This document shows positions 9,298 to 17,632 of a DNA stretch of 64,000 nt, one piece after another. Under the pieces are notes generated by a model, which saw only the letters and a list, made by a program, of their open reading frames with translations, was not told where the DNA came from and did no database searches. Positions within the stretch are counted from its first letter, which is position 1. Each line of letters opens with the position of its first letter. Made by a program: the position numbers and the translations under genes. Location of the stretch: the NCBI RefSeq assembly GCF_024172165.1, contig NZ_JAMZEB010000002.1, forward strand, positions 1,302,001 to 1,366,000, written 5' to 3'. The stretch comes from Nonomuraea thailandensis. GTDB lineage: Bacteria; Actinomycetota; Actinomycetes; Streptosporangiales; Streptosporangiaceae.

Positions 9298-10020
9298 TTA
9301 GCGGCCGAAGAGGCGGAATGTCACTGCGGGACGTCCGCCGAAGCGTTCCGCCTGCTGCTGGGCGAAGCCCTCGATCAGGGTGCGGGCGTACGCCTCCGGG
9401 GCCTCGTCGGTGAGGGCCTCGATGTAGGCGCGGTGCTCCAGGAGCGAGCGCACTCCCCGCTCCAGGCCGTCGGTGACGTCCACGGCGTGGGTGGGGGTGT
9501 CGGATCCGGCCACGGCGATCCACCGCACGCCGTTCCAGGGCTCGGCCTCCGTATCCGGAAATATCCAGCGATTTCCGGCGTCGCCGACCGCGTCCATCAC
9601 GGCCCGCCCCACGGCCCGGTGGTCGGGGGTGTTCCAGTACGAGCCTCCCCAGGTGTCCTCGTAGTTCAGCGTGATCACGAGCTCGGGGCGGTGCCTGCGG
9701 ATGGCGGCGGCCAGCTCCTCGCGCAGCCGGAGGCCGTACTCGATCACCCCGTCGGTGTGGTCGAGGAACTCCACGTCCGTCACCCCGGCCACGGCCGCGC
9801 TGGCGCGCTGCTCGCGCTCGCGCACCGGGCCCGCCTTGGCGGGCTCCAGCGTGTCGATGCCCGCCTCACCCCTGGTGACGAGCAGGTAGGAGACGTGGCG
9901 TCCGGCGTCGGTCCAGACGGCCACGGCGGAGGCACAGCCGTACTCGAGGTCGTCGGGGTGGGCCACGATGGCCAGTGCGCGCTGCCAGTCGTCCGGCATG
10001 GGCTCTAGCTGATCGGTCAT
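9298..10020 (-). CDS. PIG-L family deacetylase
   Basis: A 240-residue LmbE/PIG-L protein (PF02585) that removes N-acetyl groups from GlcNAc-type substrates with a divalent metal. The metal-binding AHPDDLEYG motif is near residue 20 and the second histidine is in NTPDHRAVG near residue 140. Relatives include MshB and Mca of mycothiol metabolism; residues that would tell MshB from Mca or from antibiotic deacetylases cannot be judged here. ATG at 10020 is preferred; an in-frame ATG at 10029 is possible. The region upstream (10021-10395) contains no gene but two tandem repeats and the control region of the divergent sigma factor. Confidence 0.88.
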   Translation of the reverse strand: MTDQLEPMPDDWQRALAIVAHPDDLEYGCASAVAVWTDAGRHVSYLLVTRGEAGIDTLEPAKAGPVREREQRASAAVAGVTDVEFLDHTDGVIEYGLRLREELAAAIRRHRPELVITLNYEDTWGGSYWNTPDHRAVGRAVMDAVGDAGNRWIFPDTEAEPWNGVRWIAVAGSDTPTHAVDVTDGLERGVRSLLEHRAYIEALTDEAPEAYARTLIEGFAQQQAERFGGRPAVTFRLFGR

Positions 10021-10094
10021 GCCTGACATCCTGACAGCCCCGGCGACGCGCCGACAGTACGCGGCTTCCCGCACCGACGGCACGCGGCTCCACG

Positions 10095-10140
10095 CGCGGG
10101 CGGTACGTCGGTTCGCGCGCGGGCGGTACGTCGGTTCGCG
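10095..10140. repeat. 23-bp perfect tandem duplication
   Basis: The 23-nt unit beginning CGCGGGCGGTACG at 10095-10117 is repeated without change at 10118-10140. It lies in the 375-bp non-coding gap between the divergent PIG-L and sigma-factor genes. Further partial relatives of the unit (GTACGCGG, GTTTCGCG) occur on both sides, so the whole gap appears to have grown by slippage. Confidence 0.9.
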
Positions 10141-10252
10141 CAGGCCGTACGCGGTTTCGCGTGGCGGCGGTGCGCGGCTTCGCGCGCGGACTTCACGGCG
10201 GGCGGGTGCTCGTGCGACGCTTGCGGCGGGGGAGCAAGACCGTGCGATGCTC

Positions 10253-10315
10253 GCACGGCGCACGGCGCACGGCGCACGGCGCACGGCGCACGGCGCACGG
10301 CGCACGGCGCACGGC
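10253..10315. repeat. Heptanucleotide microsatellite, nine perfect copies
   Basis: GCACGGC is repeated nine times without a mismatch from 10253 to 10315, followed by a truncated copy. The array ends 80 bp before the GTG start of the sigma factor, so it sits in its 5' control region or leader. Because 7 is not a multiple of 3, slippage changes spacing, not a reading frame of the sigma gene. Confidence 0.95.
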
Positions 10316-10395
10316 GCGGCGGGGGCGCGATGTTCGGGCCGGAGGTCCGGGATGGCAGGGCGGTTCAGGGGCGGCACGTGGGCCAGGGAGGCGGC

Positions 10396-11403
10396 GTGGG
10401 CGACGAGAGCGAGGCCGTTGCGGTCGTCAGGGGAGGCGGGCGGGCCGCGTTCGGGGAGCTGGTCGAGGGGCATCGGCACGAGCTGCGGGTGCACTGCTAC
10501 CGGATGCTCGGCTCGTACACCGACGCCGAGGACATGGTGCAGGAGACCATGATGCGGGCCTGGCGGCGGCGGGAGACGTTCGAGGGGCGCTCCACGCTGC
10601 GGGCCTGGCTCTACCGCATCGCCACCAACGCCTGCCTCGACCTGCTGTCGGGGCCCGCGCGCGCCCGCGAGATCACGGTGGGCGTGGGCGGCGAGTCCCG
10701 CTCGCCGTTCGCGGAGGTGCCGTGGTTGCAGCCGTACCCGGACCGCCTGCTCGACCTGGCCGCGCCGGGGGAGGGCACGCCGGACGCGGTGGCGGTGGAG
10801 CGGGAGACGATCGAGCTGGCCTATCTGGCCGCGATCCAGCACCTGCCGCCCCGCCAGCGCGCGGTGCTGATCCTGCGGGACGTGGCCGGCTGGTCCGCCG
10901 AGGAGACCTCGCAGGCGCTGGAGCTGAGCGTGGCGGCGGTGAAGAGCGCGCTGCAGCGGGCCCGCGCAACGCTGCGCATGCACCTGCCCGCCCGGCGCTC
11001 GCAATGGGGCCCGGCCACGGCGCCGAGCGAGCAGGAGCGGGCCGTGCTGCGCCGCTACATGGAGGCGTCCGTGGAGGGCGACCTGTCGGCCCTGGCCGGC
11101 CTGCTGCGCGAGGACGCGCGGCAGACGATGCCGCCGGACTCACAGGTGTTCGACGGGCGGGCGGCCATCCTCGACATGTGGCGGCCCGTCATGACCGGGC
11201 CGCAGGCGTGGGGCGAGTGGCGGGCGCTGGCCACCCGCGCCAACCGGCAGCCCGCCGTCGCCAACTACGTACGCCGCCCCGGGCAGGTCCGCTTCACCGC
11301 GGTCAACATCGACGTGCTCCGCGTCGAGGACGGCCTGATCGCCGAGATCACCACGTTCGGCGCCGAGCTGCACACCGCCTTCGGCCTGCCCCACGAGCTC
11401 TGA
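10396..11403 (+). CDS. ECF-type sigma factor with SnoaL-like C-terminal domain
   Basis: A 335-residue sigma-70 family protein of the SigG/SigX5-like type (TIGR02960, recalled). Region 2 is about residues 15-90 with DAEDMVQETMMRAWR; region 4 is about 140-200 with LPPRQRAVLILRDV and a helix-turn-helix. The last 120 residues are a SnoaL-like domain (ending ITTFGAELHTAFGLP), which in related ECF groups replaces an anti-sigma factor as the activity switch. GTG at 10396 is chosen because GGGAGG lies 6-11 nt upstream; the frame is open from 10330. No anti-sigma gene is adjacent. The gene just downstream is a plausible target. Confidence 0.9.
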   Translation: MGDESEAVAVVRGGGRAAFGELVEGHRHELRVHCYRMLGSYTDAEDMVQETMMRAWRRRETFEGRSTLRAWLYRIATNACLDLLSGPARAREITVGVGGESRSPFAEVPWLQPYPDRLLDLAAPGEGTPDAVAVERETIELAYLAAIQHLPPRQRAVLILRDVAGWSAEETSQALELSVAAVKSALQRARATLRMHLPARRSQWGPATAPSEQERAVLRRYMEASVEGDLSALAGLLREDARQTMPPDSQVFDGRAAILDMWRPVMTGPQAWGEWRALATRANRQPAVANYVRRPGQVRFTAVNIDVLRVEDGLIAEITTFGAELHTAFGLPHEL

Positions 11404-11491
11404 GAGGAGATTTCCCGGCCCCGACCGATTCCTTTCCCGCCGCCCCGCCGTCATATGGCCGTACGACCACTCACTAGAGAGGAATTCCGCC

Positions 11492-11917
11492 ATGACCGAG
11501 CACAACGACCCCAAGCTCAAGGCCCTCGACCGCCTCGTCGGCACCTGGAAGGTCTCCGGCGCCGCCGCGGGCACCGTCACCTACCGCTGGATGGAGGGCG
11601 GCCACTTCCTGATTCAGGACGTGGACCTCACGCAGGAGGGCGGCACGGTCAAGGGCACGGAGTTCATCGGCAGGAAGCGGCCGTACGGGGCGGAGGAGCC
11701 CAGCCAGGACGTGCACTCCTGGTACTTCGACAGCGACGGCAGCACCCTGGCCTACGTGTACGAGGTCGAGGGCGACACGCTGACGATCTGGGCGCACAAG
11801 AAGGACTCGGGGGCCTACTACCGCGGCACGTTCAGCGCCGACGGCGCGAGCGTCACCGGCGCCTGGGTGTACCCCGGGGGCGGCGGCTACGAGTCGAACA
11901 TGACGCGGGTGGGCTGA
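11492..11917 (+). CDS. DUF1579-like small protein downstream of sigma factor
   Basis: A 141-residue soluble protein without a signal peptide. It begins with LKALDRLVGTWKVSG and then alternates short beta strands (YRWMEGGHFLIQDVDL, SWYFDSDG, YYRGTFSADG), a lipocalin-like pattern typical of DUF1579 and related families often encoded with SnoaL-type ECF sigma factors. A GAGAGGAA element precedes the ATG. The 88-bp gap to the sigma gene leaves room for its own promoter, so it may be the sigma factor's target. Biochemical role unknown. Confidence 0.7.
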   Translation: MTEHNDPKLKALDRLVGTWKVSGAAAGTVTYRWMEGGHFLIQDVDLTQEGGTVKGTEFIGRKRPYGAEEPSQDVHSWYFDSDGSTLAYVYEVEGDTLTIWAHKKDSGAYYRGTFSADGASVTGAWVYPGGGGYESNMTRVG

Positions 11918-11920
11918 GGC

Positions 11921-12418
11921 TCAGCCCGGCTCCCCGTCCTCGTCGAGGTCCTCGGCGGGGCCCCGGGCCGCGGCCCGGCCCTCGCCGGGGAGCCGGACGT
12001 CGTCGACGGTGACGTTCACCTCCATGACGCGCATGCCGAGCATCCGGCTGACGCTCCTGGCCACGTTCGTCTTGACCTCGGAGGCGACGTCCATGACGAC
12101 GTGGCCGTACTCGACCACGATCGTCAGGCTCACCGCCACCTGGCGGTCCTGGATCTGCGCGCTGACGCCCTGGGTGCCGCGGCGCGAGCCGATGCCGATG
12201 CGATCGCGTACGGACTCGAAGGCGCGCGCCAGGTCGCCGCCCATGTCGGCGACCCCGGCCACCTCCAGCGCGGCCAGCGCGGCGACCTTCTCGACCACCT
12301 CGTCGGCGACCTTGATCCGGCCCTTGACCACCGCCCCGGCGGTGGGCCCCTCGATGTAGGAGGGGGCGGGCGGCTCGGTGGACGGTGCGGGCTGCTCGGT
12401 GGCTAAGGCTTCACTCAT
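11921..12418 (-). CDS. Asp23/Gls24 family envelope stress protein
   Basis: A 165-residue protein with the Asp23 domain (PF03780) over about residues 30-145: GRIKVADEVVEKVAALAALEV, then a DRQVAVSLTIVVEYG strand and the C-terminal VMEVNVTVDDVRLP motif. The N-terminus is rich in Pro and Glu and the C-terminus is acidic; both are likely disordered. Family members associate with the membrane and respond to cell-envelope or alkaline stress. AGGAGG lies upstream of the ATG at 12418. It is convergent with the DUF1579-like gene with only 3 bp between stops. Confidence 0.88.
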   Translation of the reverse strand: MSEALATEQPAPSTEPPAPSYIEGPTAGAVVKGRIKVADEVVEKVAALAALEVAGVADMGGDLARAFESVRDRIGIGSRRGTQGVSAQIQDRQVAVSLTIVVEYGHVVMDVASEVKTNVARSVSRMLGMRVMEVNVTVDDVRLPGEGRAAARGPAEDLDEDGEPG

Positions 12419-12495
12419 CGCGGCCTCCTGTAGGCGGGTGCTCAGGATTGTGCCGGAAGAGCACCCCGTTTGTCCGGGGTCCTATGCTGCTAGTT

Positions 12496-13026
12496 ATGCA
12501 CGATCAGGCAGGGGCCGGGGCCCCCGACAACTTCCAGCGTCTGTGGACCCCGCATCGCATGGCCTACATCAAGGGCGAGAACAAGCCGACCGGCACGGGC
12601 CCCGGCGACGGCTGCCCGTTCGACGCCATCCCCAAGATGAGCGACGAGGACGGCCTGATCGTCAAGCGGGGGGAGACGGTCTACGCCGTGCTCAACCTGT
12701 ACCCGTACAACTCGGGCCATCTGATGGTCGTGCCCTATCGCCACGTGTCCGACTACGACGAGCTCGACGCGGCGGAGGTGACCGAGCTGGGCGAGTTCAC
12801 GCAGAAGTCGCTGCGGGCGCTGCGCAAGGCCAGCGGCGCGCAGGGCTTCAACGTCGGCATGAACCTCGGCCACGTCGCGGGCGCGGGCATCGCCGCCCAC
12901 CTGCACCAGCACGTGGTGCCCCGGTGGGGCGGCGACACCAACTTCATGCCGGTCGTCGCCCAGACCAAGGTGCTGCCGCAGCTACTTCACGACACCCGCC
13001 AGCTGCTCGCCGACGCCTGGGACTGA
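12496..13026 (+). CDS. HIT-family hydrolase / Ap4A phosphorylase-like
   Basis: A 176-residue histidine-triad protein. The triad HLHQH (His135, 137, 139; His137 nucleophile by family rule) is followed by VVPRWGGDTNF. It matches the actinobacterial protein normally found between thrS and pgsA; the M. tuberculosis relative Rv2613c is a diadenosine tetraphosphate phosphorylase (recalled). ATG at 12496 is preferred and an in-frame ATG lies at 12484. The last 45 bp overlap the convergent membrane-protein gene. Here it is detached from both thrS and pgsA. Confidence 0.9.
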   Translation: MHDQAGAGAPDNFQRLWTPHRMAYIKGENKPTGTGPGDGCPFDAIPKMSDEDGLIVKRGETVYAVLNLYPYNSGHLMVVPYRHVSDYDELDAAEVTELGEFTQKSLRALRKASGAQGFNVGMNLGHVAGAGIAAHLHQHVVPRWGGDTNFMPVVAQTKVLPQLLHDTRQLLADAWD

Positions 13027-15066
13027 CGCCTCGCCTTCGCGGCGCAGCGCGCCGATGCCGGTGGCCAGCAGCAGCGGCACGGCCAGCGCCAGGGCCATCG
13101 ACAGCACGGCCGCGCCCGAGTCGTTGACCAGCATCCCGACCACGCCGCTGACGAGCGTGCCGATCAGCCCGGCACGCAGCGCGGGGGAGTGCTCGAACGC
13201 CGCGGGCACGACCCCCGCCGACGCCTGCTCGGGGCGCAGGATCGCGTACACGAGGAACGCCACGGCGGCGATCACGATCGGCATCAGGTTGGGGTTGGCC
13301 AGCGTGGAGACCATGGCCAGGAACTTGCGCCAGATGACGTCCACGGCCTCACCGGTCAGCACCTGCCCCACGAACCTGCCCAGGTGCGACTGCTCCTCAG
13401 GGGGCCGCAGGTAGTTGAGCCACGCGAAGCCCATCACGATCACGCCGCCGGCCACGCAGAACGCGCCCAGCTTCACCAGCGAGACCCGCTTGCCCGACAG
13501 GATCAGCGCCGTCACCGCGATGCCCGGCACGAACGCGATCACGCCGCCGAAGTCGCTGCCCATCCCGGACCCGCCCAGCACCATCGCGAACGCTCCCAGC
13601 GCCACGATCGCGCCCACGCCCACCTTGCCCGGCCACCGGTGCGCGATCACCGTGGTGGCCAGCAGCGTGCCGGTGGCCAGCAGCGCGAACGGGATGTTGC
13701 CCAGGCCGAAGTAGCGGGCTCCCTGCTCGGCGCTGTAGCCCATGAAGCTGTTGAGCTGGAGGGTGGTGCCGGTGAGCAGGTCGCCGACGAGCGTGAGCGC
13801 CGTGATCGTGGCGACCACGGCCAGCGGGCCGAGCGGCCTGCGCCGCCACGGCCCCGCCAGCGCCAGCAGCGTGATCGCCGCCCACCAGGCCGCCATGCCG
13901 CCGAACAGCTCCAGGTGGGAGTCCCACGGCAGGAGGTTGACCAGGAACGAGGTGACGGGCAGGGCCGCGAGCGCCACGGCGGCGCGGCGTACCCAGGGCA
14001 GGCTCCTGCGGCGGCGCAGCAGCAGGAAGGCCAGCACGTAGAACAGGACCTGGAGGACCGCCAGGGCCGTGAAGTAGGCGGCCTTCGCCGAGCGCATGGT
14101 CTGGGCGGTGGCGTCGGCGCTGCGCAGCCGTTCGATCGTCGCGCCCGGCTCGCCCACCCGCAGCGGCACGCCCACGACCGTGCTCGGCACGGCCACGCCC
14201 AGCTTGCCGAGCACGGTGGCGGTCAGGTCGGTCAGGATCGAGATGTCGTCCCTGCGGGTGGAGGCCGCGCCCAGCAGCCGGCCCTCGGCGCCGGGCTCGC
14301 GCAGCGCGGCCACCCGCAGGTGCGGCACGGAGCCGTGGTCGGACAGGCCCGCCAGCAGCACCGTCGTGCCGGCCGGCAGCACCGACAGCAGCGCGCCCGC
14401 CTTGGCGTCGGCCAGCCGCAGCGCCTGGCGCCGCTCGGCGGGGCCGAGCTTGTCGGGCACCCGGGGCAGCCGGCCGGGCTCGCCCGCGAGGTAGGGCTGG
14501 ACGAGGTCGTCCACGTCCATCGCGACCATCCGGCACTTGCCCAGGCCGGCGGTGCCGGCCTGGAGCGGCGAGGCGAGGTAGTGAGCCACCGCGCCCTGCT
14601 GGTCGGCCAGCGCCAGCGCCGCGCCTGGCCCGATCGCGATCGAGCACTGCCCGGCCGCCTTCAGTGTCTCGCCCAGCGTGCCCGCCGTGCGCTGGCCGGC
14701 CACGTCGATGAGGTAGCGGTAGTCGGGGATGACGGCGCCCTCGCCACGGGGCTCGGGCCTGGGCGGCGCGCCGCACCCGTAGCCGACGGCCGACCTGGTG
14801 CCCGCCGAGACGGTGAGCCAGCCGTCGTAGGGGCAGGTCACGTTGCCCACCGTGCGGACGGACAGGGAGCCGATCGCGCTGGATTCGGCCAGGGCCCACA
14901 GGTTGGGGGTGTCGGACGGGGTCAGGTCGTTCCAGTGCAGGCCGGGCACGCCGATGAGCGCCACCCGCCCCGCCTCGGACCCCGCTCTGGCGGGGCCGGC
15001 GAACAGAGCATGACCGACAATCACCTGACCGACCAGCACGGCCAGCACGACCAGCGCGCGCCTCAC
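12982..15066 (-). CDS. Large membrane protein with alkaline-phosphatase-like ectodomain
   Basis: A 694-residue protein. A signal-anchor helix (about 1-28) is followed by an extracytoplasmic region to about residue 320 with short motifs reminiscent of the alkaline phosphatase superfamily (GVPGLHWNDLTPSDTPNLW at the start, LLAGLSDHGSVPHLRVA later). The rest is about ten hydrophobic helices. Similar proteins are annotated as hypothetical membrane proteins in many actinomycetes; substrate unknown. GTG at 15066 follows GGGAGG on the minus strand. Its stop codon lies inside the HIT gene (45-bp convergent overlap). A role in envelope polymer or phospho-substituent metabolism is a guess. Confidence 0.8.
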   Translation of the reverse strand: MRRALVVLAVLVGQVIVGHALFAGPARAGSEAGRVALIGVPGLHWNDLTPSDTPNLWALAESSAIGSLSVRTVGNVTCPYDGWLTVSAGTRSAVGYGCGAPPRPEPRGEGAVIPDYRYLIDVAGQRTAGTLGETLKAAGQCSIAIGPGAALALADQQGAVAHYLASPLQAGTAGLGKCRMVAMDVDDLVQPYLAGEPGRLPRVPDKLGPAERRQALRLADAKAGALLSVLPAGTTVLLAGLSDHGSVPHLRVAALREPGAEGRLLGAASTRRDDISILTDLTATVLGKLGVAVPSTVVGVPLRVGEPGATIERLRSADATAQTMRSAKAAYFTALAVLQVLFYVLAFLLLRRRRSLPWVRRAAVALAALPVTSFLVNLLPWDSHLELFGGMAAWWAAITLLALAGPWRRRPLGPLAVVATITALTLVGDLLTGTTLQLNSFMGYSAEQGARYFGLGNIPFALLATGTLLATTVIAHRWPGKVGVGAIVALGAFAMVLGGSGMGSDFGGVIAFVPGIAVTALILSGKRVSLVKLGAFCVAGGVIVMGFAWLNYLRPPEEQSHLGRFVGQVLTGEAVDVIWRKFLAMVSTLANPNLMPIVIAAVAFLVYAILRPEQASAGVVPAAFEHSPALRAGLIGTLVSGVVGMLVNDSGAAVLSMALALAVPLLLATGIGALRREGEASVPGVGEQLAGVVK

Positions 15067-15110
15067 CCCGATGACCTCCCGCGATCGCAGAGCTCTGTGG
15101 CACGGCCGAG

Positions 15111-15126
15111 CTAGGTAGTGCTAGGT
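15111..15126 (-). promoter_or_regulatory. CTAGGT direct repeat upstream of membrane-protein gene
   Basis: Two CTAGGT hexamers separated by AGTG lie 45-60 bp upstream of the minus-strand GTG at 15066. The spacing (one turn of DNA between repeat starts) fits an operator or an extended -10 element. No binding protein can be named. Confidence 0.35.
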
Positions 15127-15201
15127 CATGTTCCGGCGCCACCAGACGCGACTACCCTCTCATGCGCCGGGAGTGCCGGAGGCCGTCTTCCGCCCGCCGG
15201 A

Positions 15202-15226
15202 CGGCGATCGTACGGGCCGATCGCCG
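15202..15226 (-). terminator. Hairpin downstream of the aminotransferase gene
   Basis: A perfect 9-bp inverted repeat (15202-15210 with 15218-15226, CGGCGATCG type) with a 7-nt loop lies 5 bp after the stop of the minus-strand aminotransferase gene. No T-run follows, so it is an intrinsic terminator of the GC-rich type or an RNA-stabilising hairpin. Confidence 0.5.
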
Positions 15227-15230
15227 CGCT

Positions 15231-16133
15231 TCAGGGGGCCACCGGGGTGAGCCAGTGCCGGTAGCGCTCGTCCCTGCCGTGCACGACGGCGTCGTAGGCG
15301 TCGGCCAGCCTGGCCGTCACCGGGCCCGGATCGGCGCCGAGCTCCCGGCGGTCGACCGAGGAGACGTGCACGACGCCGGCGGCCGTGCCGCACAGGAAGA
15401 CCTCGTCGGCGGTGTAGAGGTCGGAGCGCATCAGCTCGCGCCTGACCGCCGGCAGGCCGAGGCCGGCGGCCAGCCGCTCCACGGTGTCCTGCGTGAGCCC
15501 CGCCAGCGCGCCCGCGCTGTCGGGCGGCGTGGCGAGCACCCCTTCGCGCACGACGAAGAGGTTCGCCCCGGTGCACTCGCTGACGTGTCCGGCGGAGTTC
15601 AGCAGCACGGCCTCGTCGTAGCCGGCGTCGAGCGCCTCCTGCTTGGCCAGGACGGAGTTCAGGTAGGGGCCGGTGGCCTTGGCGGCCGTGGGCACGATCG
15701 TGTGGTCGTTGCGCCGCCAGGAGCTGGTCATCAGGCGGACACCGGAGCCGAGCAGCGCGCCCCACTCCCAGGTGGCGATGGACACGGTGGTCGGGCAGCC
15801 GCGTGCCGCGATGCCCATCTCGCCGTAGCCGCGGTGCGCGAGGTGGCGGATGTAGCAGGACGGGCGGCCGTTCGCGGCCACCGTCCGCAGCGTGGCCTCG
15901 CGCAGCTCGTCCGTCGTGTACGGCATCGCCAGCCCGATGATCCGCGCGCTGGCGGCCAGCCGCCGCAGGTGGTCGTCCAGCCGGAACACGGCGGGCCCCT
16001 CCTGCGTCTCGTACGCCCTGGTGCCCTCCAGGACGGCCGTGCCGTAGTGCAGGGCGTGCGACAGCACGTGCACCCGGGCCTCGCCCCACGGCACGAGCTC
16101 CCCGTCCATCCAGATGAACTTGGCCTCGTCCAC
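15231..16133 (-). CDS. ilvE: Class IV PLP aminotransferase, branched-chain type
   Basis: A 300-residue fold-type IV PLP enzyme. The Schiff-base lysine is Lys152 in PTAAKATGPYLNS, preceded by Arg and Tyr residues typical of branched-chain aminotransferases (YIRHLAHRGYG near 94-104), and the cofactor-phosphate region is SECTGANLFVV near 190. The length and the first block KFIWMDGELVPW fit short IlvE proteins that transaminate Leu, Ile and Val; D-amino-acid or aminodeoxychorismate lyase activity cannot be excluded. GTG at 16133 follows AAGGAG on the minus strand. It is divergent from a MocR regulator over an 80-bp spacer, so that regulator probably controls it. Confidence 0.82.
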   Translation of the reverse strand: MDEAKFIWMDGELVPWGEARVHVLSHALHYGTAVLEGTRAYETQEGPAVFRLDDHLRRLAASARIIGLAMPYTTDELREATLRTVAANGRPSCYIRHLAHRGYGEMGIAARGCPTTVSIATWEWGALLGSGVRLMTSSWRRNDHTIVPTAAKATGPYLNSVLAKQEALDAGYDEAVLLNSAGHVSECTGANLFVVREGVLATPPDSAGALAGLTQDTVERLAAGLGLPAVRRELMRSDLYTADEVFLCGTAAGVVHVSSVDRRELGADPGPVTARLADAYDAVVHGRDERYRHWLTPVAP

Positions 16134-16169
16134 CCGCCACTCCTTCCTCCAGTGGCCCGGCTTGGCACC

Positions 16170-16200
16170 ACTAAATAGTCCAATTTCACGATGAGTGGCA
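16170..16200. promoter_or_regulatory. Candidate MocR operator in the ilvE/mocR divergent spacer
   Basis: The bottom strand at 16186-16176 reads AAATTGGACTA, one mismatch from the PdxR site AAAGTGGWCTA that I recall for Corynebacterium. It is followed by TTTAGTGG, and GTGCCA occurs inverted at both edges of the spacer (TTGGCAC near 16162, GTGGCAC near 16195). The AT-rich block lies centrally between the two divergent starts, as expected for an operator bound by a MocR dimer. Confidence 0.5.
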
Positions 16201-16213
16201 CAGTAGCGGGATA

Positions 16214-17551
16214 ATGGTGGCCATGGGAAGGGAAGACACCCTCGTCACACTTGTCCGCGACCGGCTCCGGCTGCACCAGGGCCCGCCCAGCCGGCGGCTC
16301 GCCGGCGCGCTCGCGGACCTCGCCCAGACCGGCCTCATCAGCCCCGGCACCCGCCTGCCCTCGGAACGCGACCTGGCCCAGGCGGTCGGGGTCAGCAGGG
16401 GGACGGTGGCGGCGGCGTTCAACACGCTGTGCGAGGAGGGGCTGTGCGAGCGCCGGCACGGGAGCGGCACGTACGTGCTCGGCACGCCCTCGTTCGGCGG
16501 TCTCCTCCAGGCGGGGGCCGTGCGCGCGGACCTGTCCACCTCCGTGGTCCCCGACCCCTCGCACCTCGTCCTGCCCGCGCTCGACCCGGCGGACCTGCTG
16601 AGGGCGCCCAGCGGGCACGGCTACGACGCGATGGGCGACCCCCGGCTCAGGACCGTGCTGGCGGCCGGCGAGGGCGCCGGCCCGAAGGACGTCCTCGTCA
16701 CGGCGGGCGCCCAGCAGGGCATCGACCTGGCCGCCCGGGTGCTGCTGCGGCCCGGCGACCGCGTCCTGGTGGGGGATCCGGCCTACGGGGGCGCGCTCAG
16801 CGTGTTCCGGCGGGCGGGGGCGCACGTGGTGGCCGTCGATCTCGGCGCGCCGGCCGCCGTGGCGGAGGCGCTGGCCCGCCATCGCCCCGCCGCCGTGTAC
16901 GTGGTCGGCGTGGACAACCCGACCGGCGCGGTCCCGCCGCTGCGGCACGTCGCCGAGCTGGCCAGGGACGCCGGCGTGACGGTGGTGGAGGACCGGGCGC
17001 TCGCGGCCCTCGTGTACGACGGCACGCCGCCGCCCGAGCCGCTGGCCCGGGTGCATCCGTACGGGACGGTCACGGTCGGGTCCCTGTCGAAGGTGTTGTG
17101 GGGCGGGCTGCGGGTGGGCTGGCTGACGGCCCCGGAGCCGCTGCTGGCCCGCCTGACCGAGGCCAAGCTGGACGCCGACCTGGCGACCAGCGCGGTCGCC
17201 CAGCGGATGGCCACCGACCTGATCGAGCGCAACCCCGTCGAGCCCTGGCTGGCCGAGCTGGACCGGCGCAGGGAGCACTGCCTGGCGGCGCTGTCGGCGT
17301 ACCTGCCCGAGTGGACGTGGACGCGGCCGGCGGGCGGGCTGTCGGTGTGGGTGCGGCTGCCGGGCACGGACACCGACCGGTTCGCGGTCGTGGCGCGCGA
17401 GCACGGGGTGGCGGTCGCGCCCGGCTCCCTGTTCTCCCCGGACGGCCGCCATCGCGACCGGCTGCGCCTCAGCTTCGCCCTGCCGCCGGACCTGCTGGAC
17501 CAGGCGGTCGCGGGGCTCGCCCGGGCTTGGCGGCAGGACCCGGTCGCCTGA
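16214..17551 (+). CDS. MocR-type GntR regulator with aminotransferase domain
   Basis: A 445-residue fusion. An N-terminal GntR winged helix (about 15-85; LPSERDLAQAVGVSRGTV and GLCERRHGSGTYV) is joined to a fold-type I aminotransferase-like domain. The PLP lysine is in VGSLSKVLWGGLRVGW, and cofactor residues are seen in VVGVDNPTGAVPP. MocR proteins sense PLP or an amino-acid/PLP adduct. It is divergent from the class IV PLP aminotransferase and a PdxR-like box lies between them, so the pair is probably autoregulated and co-controlled. ATG at 16214 or 16223 may start it. It ends at a strong terminator. Confidence 0.9.
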   Translation: MVAMGREDTLVTLVRDRLRLHQGPPSRRLAGALADLAQTGLISPGTRLPSERDLAQAVGVSRGTVAAAFNTLCEEGLCERRHGSGTYVLGTPSFGGLLQAGAVRADLSTSVVPDPSHLVLPALDPADLLRAPSGHGYDAMGDPRLRTVLAAGEGAGPKDVLVTAGAQQGIDLAARVLLRPGDRVLVGDPAYGGALSVFRRAGAHVVAVDLGAPAAVAEALARHRPAAVYVVGVDNPTGAVPPLRHVAELARDAGVTVVEDRALAALVYDGTPPPEPLARVHPYGTVTVGSLSKVLWGGLRVGWLTAPEPLLARLTEAKLDADLATSAVAQRMATDLIERNPVEPWLAELDRRREHCLAALSAYLPEWTWTRPAGGLSVWVRLPGTDTDRFAVVAREHGVAVAPGSLFSPDGRHRDRLRLSFALPPDLLDQAVAGLARAWRQDPVA

Positions 17552-17588
17552 GCCCCGGCCCGGCCCGTGAACGCGGGAGAAAACGGCG

Positions 17589-17616
17589 AAAGGCCGGTCG
17601 AGATCGACCGGCCTTT
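17589..17616. terminator. Bidirectional terminator between mocR and GH10-like gene
   Basis: A perfect 12-bp inverted repeat (17589-17600 with 17605-17616) has a 4-nt AGAT loop. The stem begins with AAA and ends with TTT, so on both strands it gives a GC-rich stem followed by Ts. It lies between the two convergent stop codons, so it probably ends transcripts from both sides. Confidence 0.9.
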
Positions 17617-17632
17617 CGGCGTCACGCGAGGC

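Noticed and set aside
10029..11004. Extension of the PIG-L frame across the heptamer array into the sigma gene
   Set aside because: The minus-strand frame stays open only because the heptamer repeats and GC-rich sequence lack stops. The catalytic domain starts at 10020 and nothing upstream is protein-like.
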